Shown piece after piece: positions 13,024-23,245 of a stretch of DNA of 64,000 nucleotides (the first letter of the stretch is position 1; every line of letters starts with the position of its first letter). Source of the stretch: Sabellastarte sp. h YS-2021 (Eukaryota; Annelida; Polychaeta; Sabellida; Sabellidae). The stretch spans positions 79,450,706 through 79,514,705 of the forward strand of contig OZ024934.1 of NCBI GenBank assembly GCA_964017235.1, read 5' to 3'. Position numbers and translations under genes: made by a program. A model generated the notes under the pieces. That model did no database searches. It was not told the DNA's origin and saw nothing but the letters and a program-made list of their open reading frames with translations.

Positions 13024-13822
13024 AAAAATTGGGAAGGTTAGATTGCCTTATGAGCTTATGAGCAGTCAAGACGTCAGGGATATAATCCCAATTGACTGTG
13101 GGACCTTTATACACATAAATAGGAGCAAGGGGAACACAGCCAAACTTGGTGCCAATCTGCTCCTTGCATTTTTTATACTCCGGAACCGAGGTATAATCTA
13201 CTATGTTAGTATCCGGATCCGGTTGCAACACCTTCTGATGTGCAGTGAAATCTTCATGCAAGTAGGAGTCCGAAGTACTACTGTGGCCATTGTGTGAACT
13301 ATCCTCGCCTGATGTGATAGGTTGAACCTCCTGAATGCTATCTAATACTTGGAATCTGTTACTTATAGCTACTGGCTCACACTGTTTTACCTGTCTATGG
13401 GTAGCCTGCGGATTTGAAGCCATCATTCCACTTATATCCCGGGCATTATTCACAGTGCAAACCCAAGAAACCTTCTGATGGTCTTGTTTGTTGACATAAA
13501 TACTACTTTCCTTGACCTCAGAAGTATTGAAATCAGTATTGACCATCAGCTGATTAAGTGCATTTGGGTCACCTTTATGGGTAGTATGGTGTTCAGTGAT
13601 GCGACCTGTGGCCCTTTTATGTGTAGTCTGTTGTTTAGAAAGCAACGCCTGGGCATAGGTTCTGTGGTCCCTAAGTTTAAGCACAGCCATAGCAGATTCA
13701 AACCTTTGCTTGATTTGACTTTTAGACCAACCTGAAAGTGACCAAACATCTTTGTGAGAGTACTGATAGTTAAGTATTGTCCTAGCCTTGTGGACATGAC
13801 TGGAACCCGGGGTCATGTCCAC
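12995..13822 (-). CDS. Ngaro-type element, open frame between gag and RT
   Basis: A 275-codon open frame between the gag-like gene and the RT gene on the same strand. It is polar and rich in Gln, Ser, Thr and His. Its last third ('VPLAPIYVYKGPTVNWDYIP') looks like the N-terminal leader often found ahead of the RT domain in this group. I recognise no enzyme domain. Its beginning lies three bases from the end of the gag-like frame and its end overlaps the RT frame, so it belongs to the element and not to the host. Confidence 0.6.
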   Translation of the reverse strand: MDMTPGSSHVHKARTILNYQYSHKDVWSLSGWSKSQIKQRFESAMAVLKLRDHRTYAQALLSKQQTTHKRATGRITEHHTTHKGDPNALNQLMVNTDFNTSEVKESSIYVNKQDHQKVSWVCTVNNARDISGMMASNPQATHRQVKQCEPVAISNRFQVLDSIQEVQPITSGEDSSHNGHSSTSDSYLHEDFTAHQKVLQPDPDTNIVDYTSVPEYKKCKEQIGTKFGCVPLAPIYVYKGPTVNWDYIPDVLTAHKLIRQSNLPNFFGSQNTSSY

Positions 13823-13824
13823 AG

Positions 13825-15006
13825 TTATTCGTTTTTTGCATTTTTACGACAATCAGTTTGTGGGTGAGGGTAGGACTTGCCCTCTTTGTTCCAACACGAC
13901 ATACAAACATGTTTATACAGTACACCTTTTGTTTCGTGGGTCTGTTTGTGAGTGCAACTACCTTTGTTATAAAAAACACAGGTGGTTACTTTGCCAGAAG
14001 AAGGCTTATCTTGGCTTTTTTGGACTGCACTTTGAGCAGTCCCATGTCTTTGAGCATGAGCTCTACGGACTCTATCTATCTTCTTAGTTTCTGACCAGTT
14101 TTTAATTTCGCCCTGTTCCATACGGCACAATAACACCGCATGACTGGCCTTCGCCGAAGCCCAGGAGAAGTCAGTAGCATCATCCAGCAAGTCAATTACA
14201 TAGTCTAGCATATGCTCCCTAACTGTGATGTCTGACTCCTCCCTGATGGTTCGGCAAAAGCCAGCCATCCACTGGATTGGTGAGAGCTGGTTGTAGGTGA
14301 CCCTATCCTTATTTTGACCTGAGAGGACAAATTCATGTGGCCATCTGACTTTATGGTTGACAAAAACATCAACTGCCCCACCCCTTTGAGACTTCAATTT
14401 AGTCATACCTGGTTTAACGTTATCTGCTAGATGCCTGAGCCTAGTTTGTACTTCTTCTTGAATCCTAGCCTCCTCTCTCAACTGACTGGGTGGGGGAATA
14501 TTATGAGGAACATGAACAGAGGAGGAGATCGCCCCAACCCTATGGGCCCCAGCTTGGACGTCATCGACTTTGACTTTATTTTTTGATTTTTTAATTTTGG
14601 AAGCATCATTAGTCTTTTTGACAGGCTTTTTCATAGAGTTTTCCATACTGTCTAACCTAGCGCCTAATGCACTCAGTTGGGACAAGATCTGACTGTTAAT
14701 ATACTGCTGGTCTGTGAGAGCAGCATTCGAACCCGAGGGATGTGAAGCCTGACCTTCAGTAGCTTTATGAACACCCCGACCAGAAAAAATGGGACTGGAA
14801 GACAAATTTTGGTCCGAATGGTCTACCAAAGCAGATATGTCAATATCAGATCCGGAATCAGATAAATCAGTAACAACTTGCCCAGTTTGTACAGAATTAG
14901 CTCCCCCTCCCGACGCCGTCAAGAAATCCACATCTGACGCCAGCTGGAGTTGAATTGGGATGCGACACTCTCCTCTGTTCCTCAGATTATATCTAGCTTC
15001 ATTCAT
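13825..15006 (-). CDS. Gag-like protein of the Ngaro-type element
   Basis: A 393-codon open frame beginning 'MNEARYNLRNRGECRIPIQ'. The middle has a Lys-rich segment and a short predicted coil ('LSALGARLDSMENSM'). The block 'IQWMAGFCRTIREESD' starts a helical region, and the C-terminus carries a Cys/His cluster (C-x3-YNKGSC-x2-K ... H-x-C-x2-CW ... HP-x3-C) that probably binds nucleic acid. It starts 63 bases inside the A1 repeat boundary, so A1 with its AT-rich edge likely holds the promoter. Intact. Confidence 0.8.
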   Translation of the reverse strand: MNEARYNLRNRGECRIPIQLQLASDVDFLTASGGGANSVQTGQVVTDLSDSGSDIDISALVDHSDQNLSSSPIFSGRGVHKATEGQASHPSGSNAALTDQQYINSQILSQLSALGARLDSMENSMKKPVKKTNDASKIKKSKNKVKVDDVQAGAHRVGAISSSVHVPHNIPPPSQLREEARIQEEVQTRLRHLADNVKPGMTKLKSQRGGAVDVFVNHKVRWPHEFVLSGQNKDRVTYNQLSPIQWMAGFCRTIREESDITVREHMLDYVIDLLDDATDFSWASAKASHAVLLCRMEQGEIKNWSETKKIDRVRRAHAQRHGTAQSAVQKSQDKPSSGKVTTCVFYNKGSCTHKQTHETKGVLYKHVCMSCWNKEGKSYPHPQTDCRKNAKNE

Positions 15007-15069
15007 AGTTGTATATAAGTCAACTAAAAACTCTAAAATAAAATCTAACAGTAAAAAGGTAGAAGGCCA

Positions 15070-15270
15070 AAAAATAAAATTTGTTATATGTGTTCACAGG
15101 TCACCTTCTACATTCAAAGTGACCAGTTGACCAGCTATTGGGAAGGTCACGCTTCACTGGTCAATCACAGAGGTGATATCAAAAACCATGTGGGCACAAG
15201 AACCTACAAATAAAATAACATTAAGGTGGCACCAGGACTGAGCCCCGAGACACCCCAATGTCTCCTAGCA
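15070..15270 (-). repeat. Ngaro-type element, outer split repeat A1 (5' end)
   Basis: A 201-bp repeat nearly identical to 9,876-10,076. The outer edge '...TCTCCTAGCA' meets the resumed 133-bp satellite ('ATTACTCACC'). The likely transcription start and leader of the element lie here, by analogy with the family. Confidence 0.86.
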
Positions 15271-17078
15271 ATTACTCACCTACTCAAAATGAGTAAATGC
15301 GAAGTATCGCTAAAACTATTGCAGATAGCGAATTTTTCTCAAATAACTCATTCACCTACTTTTGGGAGAGCTTTCACTTGGTGAAGTTTCAGACCCGTAG
15401 CTAATTATTCACCTACTCAAAATGAGTAAATGTGAATTATCTCTTAATAGTATTGCAGATGGCCAATTTTTCTCAAATAACTCCTTCATCTACTTTTGGG
15501 AGAGCTTTCACTTGGTGAAGTTTCAGACCCATAGATAATTACTCACCTACTCAAAATGAGTAAATGCGAATTATCGCTAAAAGTATTGCAGATAGCCAAT
15601 TTTTCTCAAATAACTCGTTCACCTACTTTTGGAAGAGCTTTCACATGGTGAAGTTTCAGACCCATAGCTAATTACTCACCTACTGAAAATGAGTAAATGC
15701 GAATTATCTCTAAAAGTATTGCAGATGGCCAATTTTTCCCAAATAACTCATTCACCTACTTTTGGGAGAGCTTTCACTTGGTGAAGTTTCAGACCCATAG
15801 CTAATTACTCACCTATTCAAAATGAGTAAATGCGAATTATCGCTAAAAGTATTGCAGATAGCCAATTTTTCTCAAATAACTCATTCACCTACTTTTGGGA
15901 GAGCTTTCACTTGGTGAAGTTTCACACCCATAGCTAATTACTCACCTACTCAAAATGAGTAAATGCGAATCATCTCTAAAAGTATTGCAGATAGCCAATT
16001 TTTCTCAAATAACTCATTCACCTACTTTTGGGAGAGCTTTCACTTGGTGAAGTTTCAGACCCATAGCTAATTACTCACCTACTCAAAATGAGTAAATGCG
16101 AATTATCACTAAAAGTATTGCAGAGAGCCAATTTTTCTCAAATAACTCGTTCACCTACTTTTGGAAGAGCTTTCACATGGTAAAGTTTCAGACCCATAGC
16201 TAATTACTCACCTACTGAAAATGAGTAAATGCGAATTATCTCTAAAAGTATTGCAGATGGCCAATTTTTCCCAAATAACTCATTCACCTACTTTTGGGAG
16301 AACTTTCACTTGGTGAAGTTTCACACCCATAGCTAATTACTCACCTACTCAAAATGAGTAAATGCGCATTATCGCTAAAAGTATTGCAGATAGCCAATTT
16401 TTCTCAAATAACTCATTCACCTACTTTTGGGGGAGCTTTCACTTGTTGAAGTTTCAGACCCATAGCTAATTACTCACCTACTCAAAATGAGTAAATGCGA
16501 ATTATCTCTAAAAGTATTGCAGATAGCCAATTTTTCTCAAATAACTCATTCATCTACTTTTGGGAGAGCTTTCACATGGTGAAGTTTCAGACCCGTAGAT
16601 AATTACTCACCTACTCAAAATGAGTAAATGCGAATTATCTCTTAAAAGTATTGTACTTAGCCAATTTTTCTCAAATAACTCATTCACCTACTTTTGGGAG
16701 AGCTTTCACATGGTGAAGTTTCAGACCCATAGCTAATTACTCACCTACTCAAAATGAGTAAATGCTAATTATCTCTAAAAGTATTGCAGATAGCCAATTT
16801 TTCTCAAATAACTCGTTCACCTACTTTTGGGAGAGCTTTCACTTGGTGAAGTTTCACACTCATAGCTAATTACTCACCTACTCAAAATGAGTAAATGCGA
16901 ATTATCGCTAAAAGTATTGCAGATAGCCAATTTTTCTCAAATAACTCATTCACCTATTTTTGGGAGAGCTTTCACTTTAACAGCAAAACTATTCAATTTA
17001 AAGGAGTTTTGTCAAATTTGTTGTTCACCTACTTTTTGATGTAGTGCGGCGGGAGATCATACCACGGCAGTGGTCTTG
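15271..17078 (+). mobile_element. 133-bp satellite element (family 2), right part and 3' end
   Basis: About 13 more 133-bp units continue the array broken by the Ngaro-type element. After 16,980 the sequence reverts to a diverged unit. It ends with GGCGGGAGAT (17,048-17,057), the right arm of the 5' palindrome at 5,372-5,381, followed by hairpin CCAC-GGCA-GTGG (17,062-17,073) and TCTTG. Without the insertion the element would be about 4.8 kb. Confidence 0.78.
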
Positions 17079-17121
17079 TATATATGTACATAGTGTAAAT
17101 AGTTCAAGAAACTTACAAAAA

Positions 17122-17705
17122 AAAAAGAAAAAATCTGTTATGTGCTTCCTTCGGGATGTTTATTTGCCTTTTGGGACAGAACTCTTCCCCTACCTCAGAG
17201 CGGGTCTGTGAAAAAAAAAGGGGGGGGCAAAATCGGTATAAGCCCCAGCAACCAGGTACTGGTAACTGACCATAGGCCTACAGGTTTCCTGACTATAAGT
17301 CAACCTAGGCCAGAGGAAATTTTGTTATCATTTATGAGTTCACTTAAGTCCCTAGAAAATTACCCGCCAACCAAGCAGTGGTTATTCAGCAATTGTCCAT
17401 TGGATAGGATTTATTAATGCAATAAAATTGCAAATTTAATCAGTAAATTAAATTTTTGTAAGTTAATACCCTATCCAATGGACAGGCAAGGCCCTCCCAA
17501 CCAACCCCGCTATCAGTTTACTAGGTGTCTTAATAGGAAGTACAATGCACCAACTGATGAATGCACAGTGGGACCTGCCAGTCGGTGGAAACATAGGACG
17601 ACTGTTTTTGTCGTTTAGCGGGCCAGTCTGCACCGACCAGATTAGCAATTGTCCATTAGATAGGGTATTAACTTATAAAAAATTTAAATTACTTACAAAA
17701 TTTGC
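17122..17705 (+). mobile_element. DIRS terminal-region fragment
   Basis: From 17,389 to 17,700 the sequence matches the left terminal region of DIRS copy A (1,789-2,130), including the 'ATTGTCCATTGGATAGGAT' word, its inverse at about 17,470, and the short 'ACCGACCAG' block near 17,632. Bases 17,122-17,388 hold an A-rich run and AT-poor sequence of unclear origin, perhaps the untranslated 3' part of a DIRS element. No RT or recombinase coding sequence adjoins it, so it is a terminal fragment or solo terminus. Confidence 0.6.
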
Positions 17706-19109
17706 AAATTTATCTTAAACCCAACTTGAATCTAGATGAGCTAAGTCAAGAAAGGTGGAAGTCATCAAAACATGTGAAATTTACCACTGTTTAAAATTTA
17801 CAGGTTACACGTTTATTAATTCCCTTGAATCCTCCACAAAATATTAAAAAATGGTAATATTTCTTGTAAGTCACAGTAAAATCAGAAGCCTTCATGTCTC
17901 TCCTTTGCAATCAATTTCACATGCATTTTGTCAGAATTCTTATTCCATATTTTAATGTTTTGTATTCAGTGTACCAAGTTTACTGGAAAACTTTCCAGGA
18001 CCATTGGAGCTGCAACTCACAAATGTTACAGGTCTGCAGGCTGCAGTAAAAGTTACTCATCCATATTTCAATGTAGGTTAAATCGATATCGAGTTTCAAA
18101 ATTGACCATATGGCAAGTGCTAATCTCAAAATGATTTACTGATTACAGAAAGAATATATGAACAGTTCTCTAACATTTTTGTTAGAATGATACAAGTCTT
18201 TGAGAATAGTTACTAGTCTCAGACAGGCGGGGGGGGGGGGGGGTAGGCGTTTCGTACCCTGTTTATATTCCTTTGGTGTATTTAGATTTGAAAGATTTCA
18301 TATTCTACCACATGCACTAACAGTTTACAGTGAGTCACTCTTAATATCAGAAAATATGTGTAGATATTTTTCACCTGTTGGTCTTAGCATGACTCAATAT
18401 TCTTTGACCTGAAATTTTCTGGTATTGTTGCGGATGGGGGATCTGTAAATTGGTGAGGTATTGGTTTGTCATTGTGTCACTGTATTTTTAATTTGATCCC
18501 ATTTACTGCAAGCTATGGTGTATATCTGCTCACATTGAGGACCTCATACAGATTACATAAGTTATTAAAGCATGAAAATTGGGTTTCTAGCTTTAAAAGT
18601 TACATTATTATTCTGAGATTACCTCAAAATCAGCCAAATCAGGTGTCCTTGGTATGCTTTATACAGGTAGAAGCTATATGTAAAATGTGTCAAATATCTC
18701 TTTTATTTCTGGATTTAGAGCTTTGAAATATATTGGGAGGTAATAAGAAACCATGGCCTTGGATTCAAATGCACCATCAAAATTCCTCCTCCCACCCCCT
18801 GAGCCCCCACCCGCAAGGTCAAATTGGGGTTATAAAGTTGAATTTCTTGTATTTTGTATTAAATTTATTTATTTATTAAATTAAATTATTACTTGTATTA
18901 TTGTATTTTCTTGTATTGTATTAAAGTATTGCCTGAAATCCTATAAAACTTCATTGAATTATTGTTCAGGACTTTTCAGATCTAGTAATATGGCTTTTTG
19001 TCCCCCTCTTTCCTTTCAAGGTCAGGAGTGATCAGTAGCTTTATGTCATCTTAGTAATATCAAGAAATGTATCGGCTAAACTTGATATCCTAAGCTTTGG
19101 TTTTGATGT
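17706..19109. other. AT-rich stretch without recognisable gene
   Basis: No convincing ORF, splice-flanked exon or repeat family seen. It contains a G run at about 18,229-18,243 and a purine/pyrimidine-simple AT stretch at 18,840-18,960. Confidence 0.5.
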
Positions 19110-19117
19110 ACATTTAT

Positions 19118-19509
19118 TAGTGGTGTGAACGGTAAACCGGTATACCGCATTTCGTTTCGTTGAGGTAGAAATGATGAAATCTGCAAAGAATGTTGAAGTA
19201 CCGGTTATTGAAAACGTATTATATTAGGCTTTCTACTGGTTAATATTTCATCAAAACAATAAAAATATAAATAATATATAAAATATATATCTCAGGATAT
19301 AGCTTACATTTTCACTTTATATTCATGGTAAATGAAGTTTACAAACTTCAAAATATCTCGTGAATGCATCTTTCCTATTGACAATATAGCTCATGTACGC
19401 TCGCGTAAAACTTTTTATCATATCTCTGTTAACTTTCGAAATCCCGGATTTCGTTCGGTATCAAAGCCTCGAACACCGGTTTTTATTTTCAGAACCGGTC
19501 CGACCACAA
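19118..19509. mobile_element. hAT-type MITE, 8-bp target duplication ACATTTAT
   Basis: 392 bp, starting TAGTGGTGTGAACGG and ending ...GACCACAA, flanked by the direct repeat ACATTTAT (19,110-19,117 and 19,510-19,517). The subterminal words 'ATTTCGTTTCGTT' and 'GGATTTCGTTCGG' recur at the two ends. Same subfamily as 24,589-24,964 and a truncated copy at 47,795. Too short to code for a transposase. Confidence 0.82.
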
Positions 19510-19517
19510 ACATTTAT

Positions 19518-20690
19518 GCAATGTACAAATCATTGTTCATTATAAAAATCCTTATTAAATTTCATTTGATCACTGTTTTTAATTTGTAACATTAAATATC
19601 TAAGAAAACGATTTTCCAGGTTCACCATATTATTGTCTTCACCAATATCTATGTCTTATGCATCTTCCTGTAGGTCTTATCAATTCATGAATATTCAGTG
19701 GATCACTTAGGGCCTTTACAACATACTCCTTGTTATGTTTTATCATAGAGTGAAATGCATCAATTAATCGAGTGCCTTCCACAATATGCTGTCTCATGTT
19801 AGTTCATAGGTGGATAGATCTGGTTCGCTTAAGTAAATACCATAGTCTTTGTATTTTTCTGTTGAAATGGGTTACATGTTATTAATGGAAATATAAATGT
19901 ATATCACTGTTTTAATTTTTATAGATAAACAGGATATTGATTTTCTGATGATAACATACATCGGCAATATAACTTGAAATTATGTATTACTATTCATGTA
20001 TTTTACAAGCTTTCATCTTAACCACTTTTTACCATTATTCACTTTCTTTGCTGTGGGAGGCTTGTTTTTACCTTCAGTTAGCAAAAACCTTTCTCTAGTT
20101 AACAGCTCTATTCAAAAAGGTGAACTTGAAGTCTTATATGCAGGTAAATTCCTTTAATCTTATGACTGACTAGCCCAGATAGTTGGTGCTTATTTCTGGT
20201 ATTTCTGGTTTCTGTGGTTTGAAGCAACACACATTTCTTCTTCCCTGAACGAAGGTGCCAGTTCTGTTGTAGGTTTACTTTTCGAGCTAGTATTGACATT
20301 TTTCATTAGTAAATATTGTAATAAGATTTTATACTACACTCTGCGGGTTTGCCTTCTGACCACCTTGACAGTGTAATCATAAAAAATAGTCTTGTTGTCT
20401 GATGAGTGCGGAAAATGGGGAGCATAGTTGCAGCGACTGTAAACCCTCATAACAGTTGTCAAACCATAATAAAAATTTTCATTGACAAAATGTCCAAAAT
20501 TAAAGCAAAGAGTACTAAGTTGTCGGTGCATGTACATGGTAAAATCTTTGGGAAAACATCCGTGTGTTATTGGTGGAGCAAACTGCTCAATTTGTGATAG
20601 ATTGTCTGAAATCAAAAGGGAGATGTTGGCCACTACACAGTATCTGATTCGAAAAGAAATCTGGAGTTACTGGTCTCTCCAAAGGTAGTC
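19518..20690. other. AT-rich stretch without recognisable gene
   Basis: Several short ORFs of 60-100 codons, none with recognisable domains, codon structure or splice context. I see no RNA gene. Confidence 0.45.
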
Positions 20691-23039
20691 ACTGTGCTTG
20701 GTGCTGTTGAAAACCAAGATGAGTGAGAGACACATGTGCATCCTGTGACCAGTACATCTACTTCTTCTGATTTTGTGTCCAAAAATTACCTGGAACATAT
20801 AAATGGACATTTGCATGACCGTTTAACTGGATTTAAGGCATTGCTCTCTTGAGGCAATATATTTTCAACCCTCAAAGCTCCAGTTTCTTCACACACAAGT
20901 CTATTAGTTTCTATTGGTCAGATGGTGTTACGGAACAGGAAACCACAACTACTCACACCAGTTCAGCCAGTGGCAGGCTATTGCTGCTGCCAGTTTTGCC
21001 AGTCTGACCTTCAAAGCCTGCCTTATACTCCTTCTCTCACATCCAAGATGACTCTGCTTTGACTAGTGAGGAAACACATCTTGATATTGATTATTCAGAG
21101 TATCAGGATGAACCTTTTTTTAAACAATTATCTGAAAATGAGTCCAGTCCAGAGGAAGGTAAACTGACAGCACTCTTAAACTGGAGGGAAAAAATTGAAG
21201 AAAACATTCTGGTCAGTAAGGGCCTGCATAGGGTGATCTCACATCCCTGATTTTTAAAAAGGAATTCTGGGATCTGGACAGATTGAGGGGAAAGAACCCT
21301 AGAAAAACCCCAGAAGTCTGATATGTTGCACCAACTACAAAATTGTGGGCAAGTCTGGTGAAACTTAGGTCTGAATCCATCGATGGTCTCCATCTTAAAT
21401 GAAGGATACAACCTACCCTTTAGTTACTTGAAGGAGGCATTGCATTCCCTGATACAAAAGCAAGCAGTGGAAAAGGTCATGGTTTGGCCTTCTCTGACCT
21501 TCTAATAACAGGTTGTTCCTGGTTCCAAAACCAAATAAGTGGAGGCCAATCTTGGATCTAAGCAAACTGAACATGTATCTCAACTTCTCAAGACAGAAAC
21601 CTTCAAGATGGAAACCCTAGAAACCATATGACACTCCCTCCAGCAAGGAGAGTGGTGACCTCCCTGGATTTCAGTAATACATATTTTCACATCCCTACAA
21701 ATCTAAGGTCAAGAAAATATCTTATGTTCCATCCAAACAGCCAGACCTTTCAGTTCAGTGCTCTTCCTTTTGGCCCAGCAACGGCTCCCCTGGAGTGCAT
21801 AAAGGAAGTGAAACTCATAGCTCAATCCAAGGGTATAAGAATCCACCAGTACCTAGACTGGTTGCTCATATAGCCCCATGTCAAGAAACTTGCCAACAAA
21901 ACCCCTGGACCCTCTTGGCCCTATCCCAAGACCTGGGTTGGGTCACTTGGGTGGTAAACATGAACAAATGGAACTTGTCTCCCAGCAAGTATTCAGCTTC
22001 ATGGGATATTGCTTTAACCTCTCTCAAGGCGTGGTCAGGTCCACTCCTGAGAGGTAAGAAGCCCTGACTCAAAAGATACAGACTGTCAGACTTACTCATT
22101 GAGACTGTACATGTCCCTAATAGGTCTGTTGACAGTCACCGAAAAACAGATCACATCAGGGCATCTTCATATGATGAAGAATCACTGGCAAGTACCAGAC
22201 TCCCTGGAACAGTCCCAGGTCAATACACTCACATCAAAATTGGTGGCTAGATAAAGACAATGTGCTTTGTGGTTAGCCTCTAGACAAAGCCAAAAAGCAA
22301 AGGACACAAATTTCCTAGAGCTAAAGGCAGCCGTACTGGCCCTCAAGAAATTCGAGCACTTGTGTTGGGAACAGATCATTCTGGTTGTGACACGCAGAAC
22401 AATAGTTGTGTCATACATAACAAGGAAGGGGGTATGAGATTTGGGCTCTCTGTGCCCTTCTCTGGAGACTGCTGTCCTGGTGCAACCACAGGCAAATAGT
22501 GTGAAGGGCCAGACACATTTCGGGTTACCTAAACGTGGTAGAAGACAAGCTGTGCAGACACAGGCAAGTGATACAAACTAAGTGGTCTCTTCTACGGGAG
22601 CTGTTTGACCACCCATTTAAGATGACGCACATCTCAGGTGGACCTGTTTGCCACCAGATTCAAGTTTGTATCTCTGGTGCCGTATTCACTAAACCTCCTA
22701 TATTTTTAAGGTCCCTTTATTAAAAGAAGGCGAAAAATCTCCTTTGGTAAGGTGACCTTTAAAATGCTATTCACTAAACCTCCTTTATGTTTCCTTACCA
22801 AAGGAGACCTTAAATAAAGGATCCTTTATTAAAGGAGTGCATCCAGTCATCTGATTGGTTAAAAACGTTTGTTCATAAAGGCTCCATTATCTTTCCCTTA
22901 CTTTTGTATTTTTTTCTTTCCACGTTTATTATTAGTGTAAGATTATTGTTATGATGTGTTTTCTATTGCCGTTTAAGATGATATTTCATATTTTAAGAAA
23001 TAAATATCTAACTTTTAGAAATTTTTGTATTGCATACCA

Positions 23040-23245
23040 CATTTTTTATTATCCACCATGGGCAAATACTATTTGACCCATATAGAGGGACATACGGAGG
23101 GGGATATATTTTATTTATATATCATTAGACAGGTTGTCTTATGATGCTTCTGCTCATGTTTGTTACATTAAAATCCATGCAGAGATATTGCAGGTTAAAG
23201 ATTGCAGTTTTTATATTCACTGGTGCCCATGCTTTTTGTTATGCT
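23040..23245 (+). repeat. Unclassified dispersed repeat, left part
   Basis: Begins TTTTTATTATCCACCATGGG and resembles the more complete copy at 41,703-42,045 ('ATTATCCACCGCAAGCTG', '...CTCATGTTTGT'). It stops at the T-run where the minisatellite element at 23,246 begins. A likely continuation lies at 25,690-25,990. Confidence 0.5.

Larger units (their letters stand above)
8310..15270 (-). mobile_element. Ngaro-type tyrosine-recombinase retrotransposon (B), nearly whole, young
   Basis: A 6.96-kb element on the minus strand with split direct repeats. In element order these are A1 (15,070-15,270), gag, RT-RNase H, tyrosine recombinase, B1 (10,077-10,584), A2 (9,876-10,076), a spacer of about 1.07 kb, and B2 (8,310-8,809). 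The two A copies differ at about one base in 201. The B copies differ at a few bases plus a C-run length, so insertion was recent. It lies inside the 133-bp satellite. The satellite unit is cut between 'CATAGCTA' and 'ATTACTCACC' with no target-site duplication, as expected for recombinase-mediated integration. It looks almost whole, with only one or two breaks. Confidence 0.88.

Noticed and set aside
12389-14094. Plus-strand ORFs of 64-90 codons
   Set aside because: They are opposite-strand shadows of the Ngaro-type RT and gag frames.
5349-17078. Possible CRISPR-like array (regular repeats)
   Set aside because: The 133-bp units are contiguous with no unique spacers, and the context is clearly animal DNA with retroelements.
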